Source: Streptomyces longispororuber (GTDB lineage: Bacteria; Actinomycetota; Actinomycetes; Streptomycetales; Streptomycetaceae). From it: DNA of 62,475 nt. The position numbers and the translations under genes were made by a program. This document shows positions 40,582-51,067 of the stretch, in pieces (within the stretch, counting starts at the first letter, position 1; every line of letters starts with the position of its first letter). The notes below the pieces were generated by a model. It was given only the letters and a program-made list of their open reading frames with translations. It made no database searches and was not told where the DNA came from. Location of the stretch: NCBI RefSeq assembly GCF_024448165.1, contig NZ_JAMOLN010000032.1, positions 1 to 62,475 on the forward strand, given 5' to 3'.

Positions 40582-43071
40582 ATGGACATCACCCGTAGAC
40601 GTCTGCTCAGCGTGCTGGCCGCCACCGGAGTGCTCGCCACCGTGCCCACCGGGTGGGCGAGCGCCGCCGAGGTGGCGGACGGGGTGGAGCGGCTGCTCGC
40701 CAACACCGTCGCCGTGTTCGCGGGCACGGCCGACTCCAACTCCCGTACGGAGACGGCGGGCAAGGTCGCCGCGATCGAGAAGACCGCGCGGACGAACCTC
40801 GCCGCCCTGGACGCGGCGTCCGGCGCCGACGAGCTCTTCCCCGGGCTGCCGCTGGGCACCAGCGACCCGAACCTCAACACGACGTACCAGCGCGTCTACG
40901 AGATGGCCCTGGCCACCCGGACACCCGGCATATCCCCTGATCTGTACGGGAGTTCGGCCGTCCAGGACAAGGTCGTCGACGCCCTGGCCTGGCTCCACGA
41001 GCACTACTACGGCGACCAGTCCGCCGGCTACTACGGCAACTGGTTCTACTGGGAGATCGGCCTCTCGCAGCACATCAGCAAGACGCTGGTGCTGCTCGCG
41101 GACCGCGCCCCCGCCGACCTCGTCCGCACCTACGTGGCCTCCATGGACGCGTATCTGCGCAACGGCAAGGACGGCGACGTCGACCTCGACTCGCGGTTCC
41201 ACACCGGCGCGAACCTCGCCGACATCACCACGAACCGCATCCTCCAGGGCGCCCTCACCGCGGACGAGGCCCGGATCCGCAAGGCGCTCACGGACCAGCT
41301 CACCGTCTTCGCGACGATCGACCCGTACGCCCTGAACCACGGCGTGACGGACGGCTATTACGCCGACGGCTCGTTCATCCAGCACGCCTCCGTCGCGTAC
41401 ACGGGCTCGTACGGGAAGGGCCTGCTCAGCCGGGTCGTGCAGACGCTGAAGATCCTCGACGGGACCGGGTTCGCGCACGGCGGCGAGCTGGTGCCGACCG
41501 TGTTCGGGTGGGTCCGCGACGGGTTCGCGCCGCTCATCTTCGAGGGCTGGATGATGGAGGCGGTGAAGGGCCGCGCGGTCTCCCGCACGGGCACCGGCTA
41601 CGCGGACGTGGCGACGGTCGTCGAGGCGGTCGTCGACCTGGCGTCGCTGGCCGAGGGCGAGTCGTCGACGGCGCTCAGGGCGTACGTGAAGCACATCCGG
41701 GCCACGTCACGGGCCGCGCTCGACCCGACGTCGTTCGTCTCCCCGCAGAGCGTCGTCCGGTACGCCGACATCCTCGCAGACACCGCGGTCCCCGCCGCCG
41801 ACCTGAACCCGCCCGCCCGCTCGGCCGCCCTCAACGCGATGGACCGCACCGTGCACCGGCGCCCCGGCTACGCGTTCGCGCTGTCCCGCAGCTCGGCGCG
41901 GATCAGCAAGTACGAGTACATGAGCGGCGAGAACCTGATGCCCTGGTTCCAGGGCGACGGCGCGCACCACCTCTACCTGTCGGGCCAGGACCAGACGCAG
42001 GCGTTCGGCGTCGACTACTTCACGACCGTCTCCCCCTACGGCCTCGCGGGCGTCACCGCGCCGGTCGAACACCGCGGCACGGTCCCGGAGTTGTACGCGG
42101 GCAAGCTCTTCTACGACAACCCGTCCCACCCGCTGAACTTCACGGCGTCGTCAGAGTCGCAGAACGCGTACGTCTACTTCCCGACGGCGACGCAGGCCCA
42201 CTCCGGCGGGGCGGTGCTCGGCGCGTACGGCGCGGTCGGCTGGGTGGCCTCGGACGACGTGCCGTGGCGCGACAAGCGGGCCGGGATCCTGCCGGACGAC
42301 TTCGTGGTGTACCGCGGCGCGCGGGCGACGAAGTCGTGGTTCCTGCTGGACGACGAGATCGTGGTGCTCGCGGCCGGTGTCGGGGACGCGCCCGGCGGGG
42401 GCCGGGCGGTGACGACGACCCTCGACGCGCGGATCGCGGCGGCGGGCGACGCGGTGACCGTGACCGAGGGCGAGGACTGGGTGCGCTGGGCGAACGCGAC
42501 AAGCGGCATGGCCGTCGGCTACGTCCACCTCGGCGGACCGCGCCCGAAGGCCCGCCTCGACACGGTGACGCGCAGCCGCCGCGTCGTACGCACCTCGAAC
42601 CCCGACACGTCGGTGACGAAGCAGGTCTTCTCCCTGACGGTCGAGCAGCCGGCGGGCTCCCGCCCCACCGCGTTCGCCTGCGCCCTGCTCCCGAACGCGA
42701 CCTCAGCGGCGGTCCGCGCCACCACGCCCGTCGAGGTCCTCACCAACACCCCGCGCCTCCAGGCCGTCCGGCACCGCGCCCTCGGCCTGACCGCCCTCAA
42801 CACCTTCACCTCCGGCACCCACCACACGGCCGGCCTCGCCGTCGAGGGACCCGCGTCGGTCCTGGTCAGGCGGCAGGGCAAGGAGGTGACGGTCGCCGTG
42901 TCCGACCCGACGACCGGACGGGACGAGGTGAGCGTCGTGCTGCGCGGCCCGGCGCTGCGCAAGGTCGCGGGCGACGACGCGGTCCGGGCCACCCGGGTCC
43001 CCGGCGGCACCCGCCTCACGGTCCGCACGCACCACGCCTACGGCCGGAGCTTCTCGGCGACCCTGCGGTAG
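40582..43071 (+). CDS. Tat-exported polysaccharide lyase family 8 (hyaluronate/chondroitin/xanthan lyase-like)
   Basis: 829 aa from ATG 40582, giving a twin-arginine signal ([20 protein letters not shown], cleavage near ASA). The alpha/alpha barrel holds the PL8 catalytic residues Asn153 ([10 protein letters not shown]), His253 ([10 protein letters not shown]) with Tyr259/260, and Arg in the [14 protein letters not shown] region. The C-terminal beta domains follow. It cleaves uronic-acid polysaccharides by beta-elimination; which polymer is not decided by sequence alone. No sugar-uptake genes adjoin it. Stop lies 9 bp from the convergent Uma2 gene. Confidence 0.88.
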   Translation: MDITRRRLLSVLAATGVLATVPTGWASAAEVADGVERLLANTVAVFAGTADSNSRTETAGKVAAIEKTARTNLAALDAASGADELFPGLPLGTSDPNLNTTYQRVYEMALATRTPGISPDLYGSSAVQDKVVDALAWLHEHYYGDQSAGYYGNWFYWEIGLSQHISKTLVLLADRAPADLVRTYVASMDAYLRNGKDGDVDLDSRFHTGANLADITTNRILQGALTADEARIRKALTDQLTVFATIDPYALNHGVTDGYYADGSFIQHASVAYTGSYGKGLLSRVVQTLKILDGTGFAHGGELVPTVFGWVRDGFAPLIFEGWMMEAVKGRAVSRTGTGYADVATVVEAVVDLASLAEGESSTALRAYVKHIRATSRAALDPTSFVSPQSVVRYADILADTAVPAADLNPPARSAALNAMDRTVHRRPGYAFALSRSSARISKYEYMSGENLMPWFQGDGAHHLYLSGQDQTQAFGVDYFTTVSPYGLAGVTAPVEHRGTVPELYAGKLFYDNPSHPLNFTASSESQNAYVYFPTATQAHSGGAVLGAYGAVGWVASDDVPWRDKRAGILPDDFVVYRGARATKSWFLLDDEIVVLAAGVGDAPGGGRAVTTTLDARIAAAGDAVTVTEGEDWVRWANATSGMAVGYVHLGGPRPKARLDTVTRSRRVVRTSNPDTSVTKQVFSLTVEQPAGSRPTAFACALLPNATSAAVRATTPVEVLTNTPRLQAVRHRALGLTALNTFTSGTHHTAGLAVEGPASVLVRRQGKEVTVAVSDPTTGRDEVSVVLRGPALRKVAGDDAVRATRVPGGTRLTVRTHHAYGRSFSATLR

Positions 43072-43080
43072 CCGGGGGCC

Positions 43081-43677
43081 TCAGAACTCGGCCGTCTCCA
43101 GATCGAAGCCGAGGGGTTCGGGGAGGAACACGGCGAGGCCGAGCTTGTACGACGCCTTCTTCGCGTAGTCGTCGCCCTCCGGCTCGGAGCAGACCGTGGC
43201 CTGCCCGGCCTCGCGGTCGATGAGGAGGTAGACGGGGATGCCGGCGCGGGCGTAGCCGCGGATCTTCTTGACGCGGTCGTTGCCCGCCGTGGAGTCGGAG
43301 GTCACTTCGACGGCCATCAGGACGGCCGACGCGTCGTGCCACTCCTCTTTGTTGTCGAAGGTTCCCTTGGGGGCGACGACGAGGTCGGGGATGACGTGGC
43401 CGGTCTGGGAGGCGCCGGGGACGTTGAGGCCGATGCCGGTGTAGTTGCGCAGTTCCTCGCCTGGCTGGCGCAGGGTCACCTGGCGGTTGACCTCGGACAC
43501 GTACTCTTCGTGCTCACCGTTCGCCGGAGGCGTCACGTGGATCTCCCCTTCGATCAACTCCACGTGCCACCCCTCGGGGGTCGCCGCGCTGACCTGAGTG
43601 AAGGCCTCCTCGACGTCCCGCGCGTCAAGACGCCCGGAACGCACGGGCGGGTGCTCCGGAACCGGCAGAGCTGCCAT
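43081..43677 (-). CDS. Uma2-family (DUF820) PD-(D/E)xK protein
   Basis: 198 aa from ATG 43677, which has GGAGGAGG 8-15 nt upstream. The nuclease-like core VIPDLVVAPKG ... MAVEVTSDSTAGNDRVKKIR, then YARAGIPVYLLID, is the Uma2 signature. These proteins occur in large paralogous sets in Streptomyces and cyanobacteria; activity is rarely shown. Same direction as cobN, 116 bp after it. Confidence 0.82.
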   Translation of the reverse strand: MAALPVPEHPPVRSGRLDARDVEEAFTQVSAATPEGWHVELIEGEIHVTPPANGEHEEYVSEVNRQVTLRQPGEELRNYTGIGLNVPGASQTGHVIPDLVVAPKGTFDNKEEWHDASAVLMAVEVTSDSTAGNDRVKKIRGYARAGIPVYLLIDREAGQATVCSEPEGDDYAKKASYKLGLAVFLPEPLGFDLETAEF

Positions 43678-43793
43678 GACAGACCTCCTCCTTCGCTCAG
43701 CGCGACGCTCCCAGAGTAGGCCGTGGCTGTTCCAGGGCACCTGTGATCGTTCACCCGATCGGGCATGCAGGCACGTTTCCCCAGCTCAGCGCC

Positions 43794-46700
43794 CTACTCG
43801 TCCGCCTCCAGGTCCCCCTCGGTCTCCAGGTACACCTGGCGCAGCGCCGCCAGGACCTGCGGGTCCGGCTTCTCCCACATGCCGCGGGACTCGGCCTCCA
43901 GGAGACGCTCGGCGATGCCGTGCAGGGCCCAGGGGTTGGCCTCCGAGAGGAACTGGCGGTTCGTCTCGTCGAGGACGTAGGTCTCCGTGAGCTTGTCGTA
44001 CATCCAGTCGGCGATGACGCCGGTCGTCGCGTCGTAGCCGAACAAGTAGTCCACGGTGGCGGCGAGTTCGAAGGCGCCCTTGTAGCCGTGGCGGCGCATC
44101 GCCTCGATCCACTTGGGGTTGACGACGCGGGCCCGGAAGACGCGGCTCGTCTCCTCGACGAGGGTGCGGGTGCGGACCGTCTCGGGGCGGGTGGAGTCGC
44201 CGATGTACGCCTCGGGGGCCGTGCCGCGCAGTGCGCGGACCGTGGCCACCATGCCGCCGTGGTACTGGAAGTAGTCGTCGGAGTCGGCGATGTCGTGCTC
44301 GCGGGTGTCCGTGTTCTTGGCGGCGACCGCGATGCGCTTGTAGGCCGTCTCCATCTCGGTACGGGCCGACCGCCCCTCCAGGCCGCGGCCGTACGCGTAG
44401 CCGCCCCACACCGTGTAGACCTCCGCCAGGTCGGCGTCGGTGCGCCAGTCCTTGGAGTCGATCAGCTGGAGCAGGCCCGCGCCGTACGTGCCCGGACGCG
44501 AGCCGAAGATGCGGGTCGTGGCGCGGCGCTCGTCGCCGTGCTCGGCGAGGTCGGCCTGGGTGTGGGCGCGCACGTGGTTGATCTCGGCGGGCTCGTCGAG
44601 GGACGCGGCGAGCCGGACGGCGTCGTCGAGGAGGCCGATCGTGTGCGGGAACGCGTCGCGGAAGAAGCCGGAGATGCGCAGCGTCACGTCGATGCGCGGA
44701 CGGTTCAACTCCTCGTGGGGGATGGGCTCCAGGCCCGTCACCCGGCGCGACGCGTCGTCCCAGACGGGGCGGATGCCGAGCAGCGCGAACGCCTCCGCGA
44801 CGTCGTCGCCCGCCGTGCGCATGGCGCTCGTGCCCCACAGGGAGAGGCCGACGGAGGTCGGGTACGCCCCGTCGTTGTCCTGCCGGTACCGCTCGACGAG
44901 GGAGTCGGCGAGCGCCTGGCCCGTCTCCCATGCCAGCCGGGACGGGACCGCCTTCGGGTCGACCGAGTAGAAGTTGCGGCCGGTCGGCAGGACGTTCACC
45001 AGTCCGCGCAGCGGCGACCCGGACGGGCCCGCGGGCACGAACCTGCCGTTCAACGCGCGGACGGCGTGGTCGAGTTCGTCGGTGGTCCGCTCCAGGCGGG
45101 GCACGACCTCGCGGGCCGCGAAGTCGAGGATCGCGGCGACGTCCTCGTGCACCGCGTCCGGGACGGCCGCCGCGTCCCAGCCGGCCGCCTCCATCGCCTC
45201 GACGAGGGCGCGGGCCTCCAGCTCGATCCGGTCCGCCTCGGTGCGGGTCGCCGCCGACTCGTCCAGGCCGAGCGCCTCCCGCAGCCCCGGCAGGGCCTGC
45301 GTGCCGCCCCAGATCTGCCGGGCACGGAGGATGGCGAGGACGAGGTTGACGCGGTCGTCGCCCTGCGGGGCGCCGCCGAGTACGTGCAGGCCGTCGCGGA
45401 TCTGGACGTCCTTGATCTCACAGAGCCAGCCGTCGAGATGCATGATGAAGTCGTCGAAGCCCTCGTCCTCGGGCCGGTCCTCGACCCCCAGGTCGTGGTC
45501 GAGCTTCGCGGCCTGGATGAGGGTCCAGATCTGGGCGCGGATCGCCGGGAGCTTCGCCGGGTCCATGGACGCGATCTGGGCGTGCTCGTCGAGGAGCTGC
45601 TCCAGGCGGGCGATGTCGCCGTAGCTGTCCGCGCGGGCCATCGGCGGCACCAGGTGGTCGATGAGCGTGGCGTGCACGCGGCGCTTGGCCTGGGTGCCCT
45701 CGCCCGGGTCGTTCACCAGGAACGGGTAGACGAGCGGCAGGTCGCCGAGGGCCGCGTCGGGGCCGCAGGCCGCGGACAGGCCCGCGTTCTTGCCGGGCAG
45801 CCACTCCAGGTTGCCGTGCTTGCCCAGGTGGATCATCGCGTCGGCGCCGAACCCGCCGTCGTCCGCGGCCGCGGCGATCCAGCGGTACGCCGCCAAGTAG
45901 TGGTGGGACGGCGGGAGATCGGGGTCGTGGTAGATCGCGATCGGGTTCTCGCCGAAGCCGCGCGGCGGCTGGATGAGGATCAGCAGGTTCCCGCGGCGCA
46001 GCGCGGCGAGGACGATGTCGCCCTCCGGGTTGCGGCTGCGGTCGAGGAACATCTCGCCGGGCGGCGGGCCCCAGTGCCGCTCGACGCCGTCGCGCAGCTC
46101 CTGCGGCAGCGTCACGTACCAGCGCTTGTAGTCGGCGGCCGGAATGCGGACGGGGTTGCGGGCGAGCTGCTCGTCGGTCAGCCACTCCTGGTCGTGGCCG
46201 CCCGCCTCGATGAGGGCGCGGATCAGCTCGTCGCCGTCGCCGGAGACGAGACCGGGGATGTCCTCGGCGGGGCCGAAGTCGTAGCCCTCCTCGATCAGCC
46301 GGCGCAGCAGCGCCACCGCGGACGCGGGGGTGTCGAGGCCCACCGCGTTGCCGATCCGGGAGTGCTTCGTCGGGTACGCGGACAGCACGAGCGCCAGCCG
46401 CTTGCCGGCGGCCGGGATGTGCCGGAGGCGGGCGTGCCGCACGGCGATCCCGGCGACCCGGGCCGCGCGCTCGGTGTCGGCGACGTACGCCGGGAGCCCG
46501 TCCTCGTCGATCTCCTTGAAGGAGAACGGGACGGTGATGAGGCGGCCGTCGAACTCGGGCACCGCGATCTGGCTCGCCGCGTCCAGCGGGGAGACGCCCT
46601 CGTCGTTCTCCTCCCAGTCGGCGCGGGAGGACGTCAGGCACAGGGCCTGGAGGATCGGGACGTCGAGCTGCGTGAGCGCACCCGCGTCCCACGACTCGTC

Positions 46701-47408
46701 GTCGCCGCCGGCGCTCGCCTCCGCCGGGCGGGTGCCGCCGGCCGCGAGGACCGTCGTGACGATCGCGTCGGCGGCGCCCAGCGCGTCGATCAACTCGGCC
46801 TCGGGGGCGCGCAGCGACGCCACGTACAGCGGCAGCGGCCGGGCGCCGGCGCGCTCGATCTCGTCGCAGAGGGCGTGCACGAAGGCCGTGTTGCCGCTCA
46901 TGTGGTGGGCGCGGTAGTAGAGCACGGCGACCGTCGGGCCGTCGGCCGCGGCGGGCGTGCGCTCCAGCGGGCCCCAGGTCGGCGCGGCGGCCGGGGGTTC
47001 GAAGCCGTGGCCGGTGAGCAGCACGGTGTCGGAGAGGAACCGGGCCAGCTGCTCCAGGTTCGCGGGACCGCCGTGCGCCAGGTAGGCGTGCGCCTCGGCG
47101 GCGATGCCGACCGGGACCGTGGAGGCCGCCATCAGCTGGGCGTCGGGGGCCTGTTCACCACTGAGCACGACGAGCGGGACGCGGGCGGCGGTCAGCCGGT
47201 CGATGCCGTCCTGCCAGGCGCGGACCCCGCCGAGCAGCCGGACGACGACCAGTTCGACGCCGTCGAGCAGCGCGTCCAGATCGTCGAGCGGGAGCCGGGA
47301 CGGGTTCGCGAAGCGGTACGTGACCGGGGCGCCGGCGAGGGAGTTCGCCGCGCGGGCGCTGAGCAGATCGGTGTCGGACGTCGACAGGAGCAGGAGCTGC
47401 TGGGGCAT
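43794..47408 (-). CDS. cobN: Cobaltochelatase subunit CobN
   Basis: 1204 aa from ATG 47408 (MPQQLLLLSTSD), with GAGGAAGG 11 nt upstream. It inserts cobalt into hydrogenobyrinate a,c-diamide together with CobS/CobT- or ChlI/ChlD-like ATPases, which are not in the window. Motifs of the CobN/BchH family include LDVPILQALCLTSSR, HLGKHGNLEWLPGKNAGLS, NFYSVDPKAVPSRLAWETGQ and GSRPGTYGAGLLQLI. A start at 47477 lies inside the B12 riboswitch and is rejected. Expression is likely turned down by adenosylcobalamin. Confidence 0.93.
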   Translation of the reverse strand: MPQQLLLLSTSDTDLLSARAANSLAGAPVTYRFANPSRLPLDDLDALLDGVELVVVRLLGGVRAWQDGIDRLTAARVPLVVLSGEQAPDAQLMAASTVPVGIAAEAHAYLAHGGPANLEQLARFLSDTVLLTGHGFEPPAAAPTWGPLERTPAAADGPTVAVLYYRAHHMSGNTAFVHALCDEIERAGARPLPLYVASLRAPEAELIDALGAADAIVTTVLAAGGTRPAEASAGGDDESWDAGALTQLDVPILQALCLTSSRADWEENDEGVSPLDAASQIAVPEFDGRLITVPFSFKEIDEDGLPAYVADTERAARVAGIAVRHARLRHIPAAGKRLALVLSAYPTKHSRIGNAVGLDTPASAVALLRRLIEEGYDFGPAEDIPGLVSGDGDELIRALIEAGGHDQEWLTDEQLARNPVRIPAADYKRWYVTLPQELRDGVERHWGPPPGEMFLDRSRNPEGDIVLAALRRGNLLILIQPPRGFGENPIAIYHDPDLPPSHHYLAAYRWIAAAADDGGFGADAMIHLGKHGNLEWLPGKNAGLSAACGPDAALGDLPLVYPFLVNDPGEGTQAKRRVHATLIDHLVPPMARADSYGDIARLEQLLDEHAQIASMDPAKLPAIRAQIWTLIQAAKLDHDLGVEDRPEDEGFDDFIMHLDGWLCEIKDVQIRDGLHVLGGAPQGDDRVNLVLAILRARQIWGGTQALPGLREALGLDESAATRTEADRIELEARALVEAMEAAGWDAAAVPDAVHEDVAAILDFAAREVVPRLERTTDELDHAVRALNGRFVPAGPSGSPLRGLVNVLPTGRNFYSVDPKAVPSRLAWETGQALADSLVERYRQDNDGAYPTSVGLSLWGTSAMRTAGDDVAEAFALLGIRPVWDDASRRVTGLEPIPHEELNRPRIDVTLRISGFFRDAFPHTIGLLDDAVRLAASLDEPAEINHVRAHTQADLAEHGDERRATTRIFGSRPGTYGAGLLQLIDSKDWRTDADLAEVYTVWGGYAYGRGLEGRSARTEMETAYKRIAVAAKNTDTREHDIADSDDYFQYHGGMVATVRALRGTAPEAYIGDSTRPETVRTRTLVEETSRVFRARVVNPKWIEAMRRHGYKGAFELAATVDYLFGYDATTGVIADWMYDKLTETYVLDETNRQFLSEANPWALHGIAERLLEAESRGMWEKPDPQVLAALRQVYLETEGDLEADE

Positions 47409-47454
47409 GCGTCGTCTGGCCTTCCTCGGGGTGTCCGCGCCCCGGGTGGTGTCG

Positions 47455-47570
47455 GACGGCGGGAGTTCCTGGCTCACCCCCGGTGGGGGTTCACAGTGGC
47501 GGGACCGCGCCGGAATCGCACCGGGCTTCCTCCCCTGTCGCCGTCGCTGGCGATGTTGTTCCCTGCATCG
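47455..47570 (-). promoter_or_regulatory. Cobalamin riboswitch upstream of cobN
   Basis: Reading leftward: GAGGAAGCCCGGTGCGATTC, CGGCGCGGTCCCGCCACTGT GA, a short stem ACCCCCACCGGGGGT, then GAGCCAGGAACTCCCGCC. The GCCACTGTGA and CCGGTGCGA-TTCCGG blocks are the conserved core of AdoCbl riboswitches. It ends about 27 nt before the cobN ribosome site, so translational control is plausible. Confidence 0.88.
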
Positions 47571-47634
47571 TACGGGTCCGGGCCATGACCTGGTACGGGA
47601 TGCCCGTCACAGGGCGATGGGTATGCTCCCCGGC

Positions 47635-48879
47635 ATGCCCGACTCCCCCATACCCCCTGATCCCGGTACGTCCGTTACGTCCCGGGGCGACGCCTGCCCG
47701 GGCGCGCTGCGGCTGCACGCCGCGGACGACGGGTTCCTGGCGCGGGTGCGGATCCCCGGCGGGGTGCTGGCGGTGCCGCGGGCGCGGGCGCTCGGCGCGG
47801 CGGCGGGGCGGCTCGGGGACGGCGTGCTGCACCTCACCTCGCGCGGCAACGTCCAGCTCAGGGGCCTGCGGGACGGGTGCGGCGGCGAGTTGGCCGAGCT
47901 GCTCGGTGCGGCCGGGCTGCTGCCGTCGGCCGCGCACGAGCGGGTCCGCAACGTGGTGGCGTCGCCGATGTCCGGACTCGACGGGCGCGGCCACGTCGAC
48001 GTACGGGACTGGCTGACCGGTCTCGACGCGGCGCTGTGTGCGAGTTCCGTCACTCCGGAGCTGTCCGGGCGGTTCCTGTTCGCGCTCGACGACGGCCGCG
48101 GCGATGTCGCTGCGCTGGCTCCCGATGTCCTGCTGCGGGGCCTCCCCGACGGTTCGGCCCTCCTCCGCCTCGCCACGGAGCCGGCCGGCCTCCGCCTCCC
48201 GTACGAGACGGCCGCCCGGGCGGCGGTCCTGGCCTCGGAGGTCTTCGCGGAATCGGCCCGCGAGGTGACCGGTCGGCGGGTGTGGCGTGTCCGCGAACTG
48301 GGCCTGGCAGAGGGTGAGTTGATGGCAAGAGTGGGTGACCGGCTTCATGGGGCCGGCTTGGCATGGGCCCCCGCAAGGGGCGCGGGGAACGGCGCGCTCA
48401 GCCACGACGGCGCCGCACCCGCCGACGCATCAGCAACCGGCAACGGCGCGAAGCCCACGGGGCTCCGCCCCGGACCCCGCTCCTCAAGCGCCGGAGGGGC
48501 TGAGATGTTCCCTCCGTTCGGGACCATCACCGCCGCCCAGTGGGCCGAGTTGACCGACCGGGCCGCCCAACTCCCGCAACAGGAAATACGGTTGACCCCC
48601 TGGAGGGGCATCGTCATTCCCGGCGCCGAGCCGACCGCAACAGAACCGACCCCCTGGACCCGCGTAGCGGCCTGCATCGGACGCCCCGGCTGCGCCAAGT
48701 CGCACGCCGACGTCCGCGCCGACGCCACCGCCCACCTCGCCGACGCCCACCCCGACCTCCCCACGTACTGGTCCGGCTGCGAGCGCCGCTGCGGCCGGCC
48801 CACCGGCCCGTACGTGGACGTCGTGGCCCGGCCCGACGGCACATACGACATCAACCACCCCCACCCCGCAACCAGTTGA
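47635..48879 (+). CDS. cobG: Precorrin-3B synthase-like CobG with repeat-derived insert
   Basis: 414 aa from ATG 47635. TATGCT at 47622-47627, 7 nt before, suggests a leaderless transcript. CobG is an O2-dependent ring-contraction enzyme of the nitrite/sulfite reductase fold. N-terminal ferredoxin-like half: [13 protein letters not shown]. The C-terminal siroheme/4Fe-4S cysteines are [14 protein letters not shown] and [12 protein letters not shown]. Residues ~247-290 are encoded by two dispersed Streptomyces repeats inserted in frame (48374-48408 and 48457-48503), between the two halves. The cysteines are intact, so the enzyme may still work. Confidence 0.87.
   Translation: MPDSPIPPDPGTSVTSRGDACPGALRLHAADDGFLARVRIPGGVLAVPRARALGAAAGRLGDGVLHLTSRGNVQLRGLRDGCGGELAELLGAAGLLPSAAHERVRNVVASPMSGLDGRGHVDVRDWLTGLDAALCASSVTPELSGRFLFALDDGRGDVAALAPDVLLRGLPDGSALLRLATEPAGLRLPYETAARAAVLASEVFAESAREVTGRRVWRVRELGLAEGELMARVGDRLHGAGLAWAPARGAGNGALSHDGAAPADASATGNGAKPTGLRPGPRSSSAGGAEMFPPFGTITAAQWAELTDRAAQLPQQEIRLTPWRGIVIPGAEPTATEPTPWTRVAACIGRPGCAKSHADVRADATAHLADAHPDLPTYWSGCERRCGRPTGPYVDVVARPDGTYDINHPHPATS
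48374..48408 (-). repeat. Dispersed repeat A inside cobG (inverted copy)
   Basis: Reverse complement reads GTCGTGGCT...CGTTCCCCGCGCCCCTT, a diverged copy of the GCGCAGTTCCCCGCGCCCC repeat seen at 5174 and 62249-62462. It is translated as part of CobG. Confidence 0.8.
48457..48503 (+). repeat. Dispersed repeat B inside cobG
   Basis: 47 bp, ACGGGGCTCCGCCCCGGACC continuing to GGAGGGGCTGA. Same as 51048-51094 in reverse orientation apart from a few bases. In cobG it is translated as [14 protein letters not shown]. Confidence 0.85.
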
Positions 48880-48893
48880 GAGAGCCGAACCTC

Positions 48894-49535
48894 GTGTATG
48901 ACTACGAGAAGGACGGCGCGGCGATCTACCGCGAGTCCTTCGCCACCATCCGCGCCGAGGCCGCGGACGGCCTCGCGGGCCTGCCCGCCGACGTCGCCCA
49001 GGTCGCGGTCCGCATGATCCACGCCTGCGGCCAGGTGGATCTCGTACAGGACATCGGCCACTCGGCCGGCGTCGTGGCGAAGGCCAGGGCCGCCCTGCGC
49101 GCCGGTGCGCCGATCCTCTGCGACGCCCACATGGTCGCCAGCGGCGTCACCCGCAAGCGGCTGCCCGCCGACAACGAGGTGATCTGCACGCTCCGGGACG
49201 ACGCGGTCCCCGGCCTGGCCGCGGAGTTGGGCACCACCCGCAGCGCCGCCGCCCTCGAACTGTGGCGGGACCGGCTCGACGGTGCCGTCGTCGCCATCGG
49301 CAACGCGCCCACCGCCCTCTTCCACCTGCTGGAGATGATCGGCAAGGGCGGGCCCCGGCCCGCCGCCGTCCTCGGCATCCCCGTCGGCTTCGTCGGCGCC
49401 GCCGAGTCGAAGGACGCGCTCGCCGCGAACGACCTGGGCCTCGAGTACCTGGTCGTCCGGGGCCGCCGCGGCGGCAGCGCCATGACGGCCGCCGCGCTCA
49501 ACGCCATAGCGACCGAGGTGGAGATCCAGGCATGA
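48894..49535 (+). CDS. cobH: Precorrin-8X methylmutase
   Basis: 213 aa from GTG 48894 ([20 protein letters not shown]), with GAGAGA upstream, 14 bp after cobG. It moves the C11 methyl to C12, giving hydrogenobyrinate (or its cobalt form, CbiC). Landmarks: [15 protein letters not shown] with the catalytic His, [13 protein letters not shown], and [32 protein letters not shown]. The stop overlaps cobIJ by ATGA. Confidence 0.92.
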   Translation: MYDYEKDGAAIYRESFATIRAEAADGLAGLPADVAQVAVRMIHACGQVDLVQDIGHSAGVVAKARAALRAGAPILCDAHMVASGVTRKRLPADNEVICTLRDDAVPGLAAELGTTRSAAALELWRDRLDGAVVAIGNAPTALFHLLEMIGKGGPRPAAVLGIPVGFVGAAESKDALAANDLGLEYLVVRGRRGGSAMTAAALNAIATEVEIQA

Positions 49536-51067
49536 GCAACGCACCTGTGGCCAAGGGCCGGTTGTACGGGGTCGGGCTCGGGCCCGGCGACCCGGAGCTG
49601 ATGACGGTCGCCGCCGTGAAGGCGATCGCGTCGGCCGACGTCATCGCCTACCACTGCGCGCGCCACGGCCGGTCCATCGCCCGCTCGATCGCCGCGGAGC
49701 ACATCCGCGAGGACCAGATCGAGGAGCGGCTGATGTACCCGCTCACCGTGGAGACCACCGACCACCCCGGCGGCTACCGGGGCGCGCTCGACGACTTCTA
49801 CGCCGAGGCCGCCGCGACGCTCGCCGCGCACCTCGACGCGGGCCGCACGGTCGCGGTGCTCGCCGAGGGCGACCCGCTGTTCTACGGCTCGTACCAGCAC
49901 ATGCACAAGCGGCTCGCGGACCGGTACGAGGCGACCGTGATCCCCGGGGTGACCTCCATCAGCGCCGCCGCGGCCCGCCTCGGCGAGCCGCTGTGCGAGG
50001 ACAGGGAGACCCTCACGATCATCCCGGGCACGCTGCCCGAGGACGAGCTGGCCGCACGCGTCGCCGCCGCCGACTCGGCCGTCGTGATGAAGCTGGGGCG
50101 TACCTTCACCAAGGTCCGTGCCGCGATGGAGAGTTCGGGCCGGCTCGACGACGCCCGGTACGTCGAGCGGGCCTTCATGGCGGGTGAGCGGACCGGCCGC
50201 CTCGCGGACATCGACCCGGACTCGGTCCCGTACTTCTCGGTGGCCGTGCTGCCCTCCCGGATCGACGCGACGTCCGTCGTGGACCCCGACCCGGCGCGCG
50301 GCGAGGTCGTCGTGGTCGGCACGGGTCCGGCCGGTGCGCCCTGGCTCACCCCCGAGTCGCGCGGCGCGCTCGCGGGCGCCGACGACCTCGTCGGCTACAC
50401 CACGTACCTGGACCGCGTGCCGGTCCGCCCGGGGCAGACCCGGCACGGTTCGGACAACAAGGTGGAGTCGGAGCGCGCCGAGTTCGCGCTCGACCTGGCG
50501 CGGCGCGGGCGGCGCGTGGCGGTCGTCTCCGGCGGCGACCCGGGCGTCTTCGCGATGGCCACGGCGGTCCTGGAGGTGGCGTCGCAGGACGCCTACACGG
50601 ACGTGCCGGTGCGCGTGCTGCCCGGAGTGACCGCGGCCAACGCCGCGGCGGCGAAGGCGGGTGCCCCGCTCGGCCACGACTACGCGACGCTCTCCCTGTC
50701 GGACCGGCTCAAGCCGTGGGAGGTCATCGCGGAGCGGCTGCGCGCGGCCGCGGCGGCGGACCTGGTCCTGGCGCTGTACAACCCGGGCTCCCGCAGCCGT
50801 ACCTGGCAGGTCGGCAAGGCCCGCGAGCTGCTCCTCGAAGTACGGCTGCCCGACACCCCGGTGATCCTCGCCCGCGACGTCGGCGGCCCGGAGGAGAGCG
50901 TGCGCGTCGTCCGCCTCGCCGACCTCGACCCGGCCGTCGTCGACATGCGGACGCTGCTGATCGTCGGCTCGTCGCAGACACAGGCCTCTGTGCGCGGTGA
51001 CGGGCGGACGGTGGCATGGACGCCGCGCCGGTACCCCGAGGTGGATTCAAGCCCCTCCGGCGTGTGA
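49532..51067 (+). CDS. cobIJ: CobI-CobJ fusion: precorrin-2 C20- and precorrin-3B C17-methyltransferase
   Basis: 511 aa. Residues ~8-245 are CobI ([48 protein letters not shown]), ~250-495 CobJ ([52 protein letters not shown]). Both add SAM-derived methyl groups to the corrin ring; fused forms are common in actinobacteria. The ATG overlaps cobH. The final SSPSGV comes from repeat B, and the last 21 bp overlap cobK, which converges. Confidence 0.93.
   Translation: MSNAPVAKGRLYGVGLGPGDPELMTVAAVKAIASADVIAYHCARHGRSIARSIAAEHIREDQIEERLMYPLTVETTDHPGGYRGALDDFYAEAAATLAAHLDAGRTVAVLAEGDPLFYGSYQHMHKRLADRYEATVIPGVTSISAAAARLGEPLCEDRETLTIIPGTLPEDELAARVAAADSAVVMKLGRTFTKVRAAMESSGRLDDARYVERAFMAGERTGRLADIDPDSVPYFSVAVLPSRIDATSVVDPDPARGEVVVVGTGPAGAPWLTPESRGALAGADDLVGYTTYLDRVPVRPGQTRHGSDNKVESERAEFALDLARRGRRVAVVSGGDPGVFAMATAVLEVASQDAYTDVPVRVLPGVTAANAAAAKAGAPLGHDYATLSLSDRLKPWEVIAERLRAAAAADLVLALYNPGSRSRTWQVGKARELLLEVRLPDTPVILARDVGGPEESVRVVRLADLDPAVVDMRTLLIVGSSQTQASVRGDGRTVAWTPRRYPEVDSSPSGV

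Noticed and set aside
39811..41694. 627-codon minus-strand reading of the ComB-like gene
   Set aside because: Only the last 230 codons match the family; the upstream part is antisense to the PL8 lyase.
47409..47477. N-terminal extension of cobN from 47477
   Set aside because: It starts inside the riboswitch (GTGAGCCAGGAACTCCCGCC), which is RNA structure and not coding.
43743..47588. 1281-codon open frame on the + strand across cobN
   Set aside because: A shadow of cobN. The minus-strand protein has every CobN landmark and a riboswitch.
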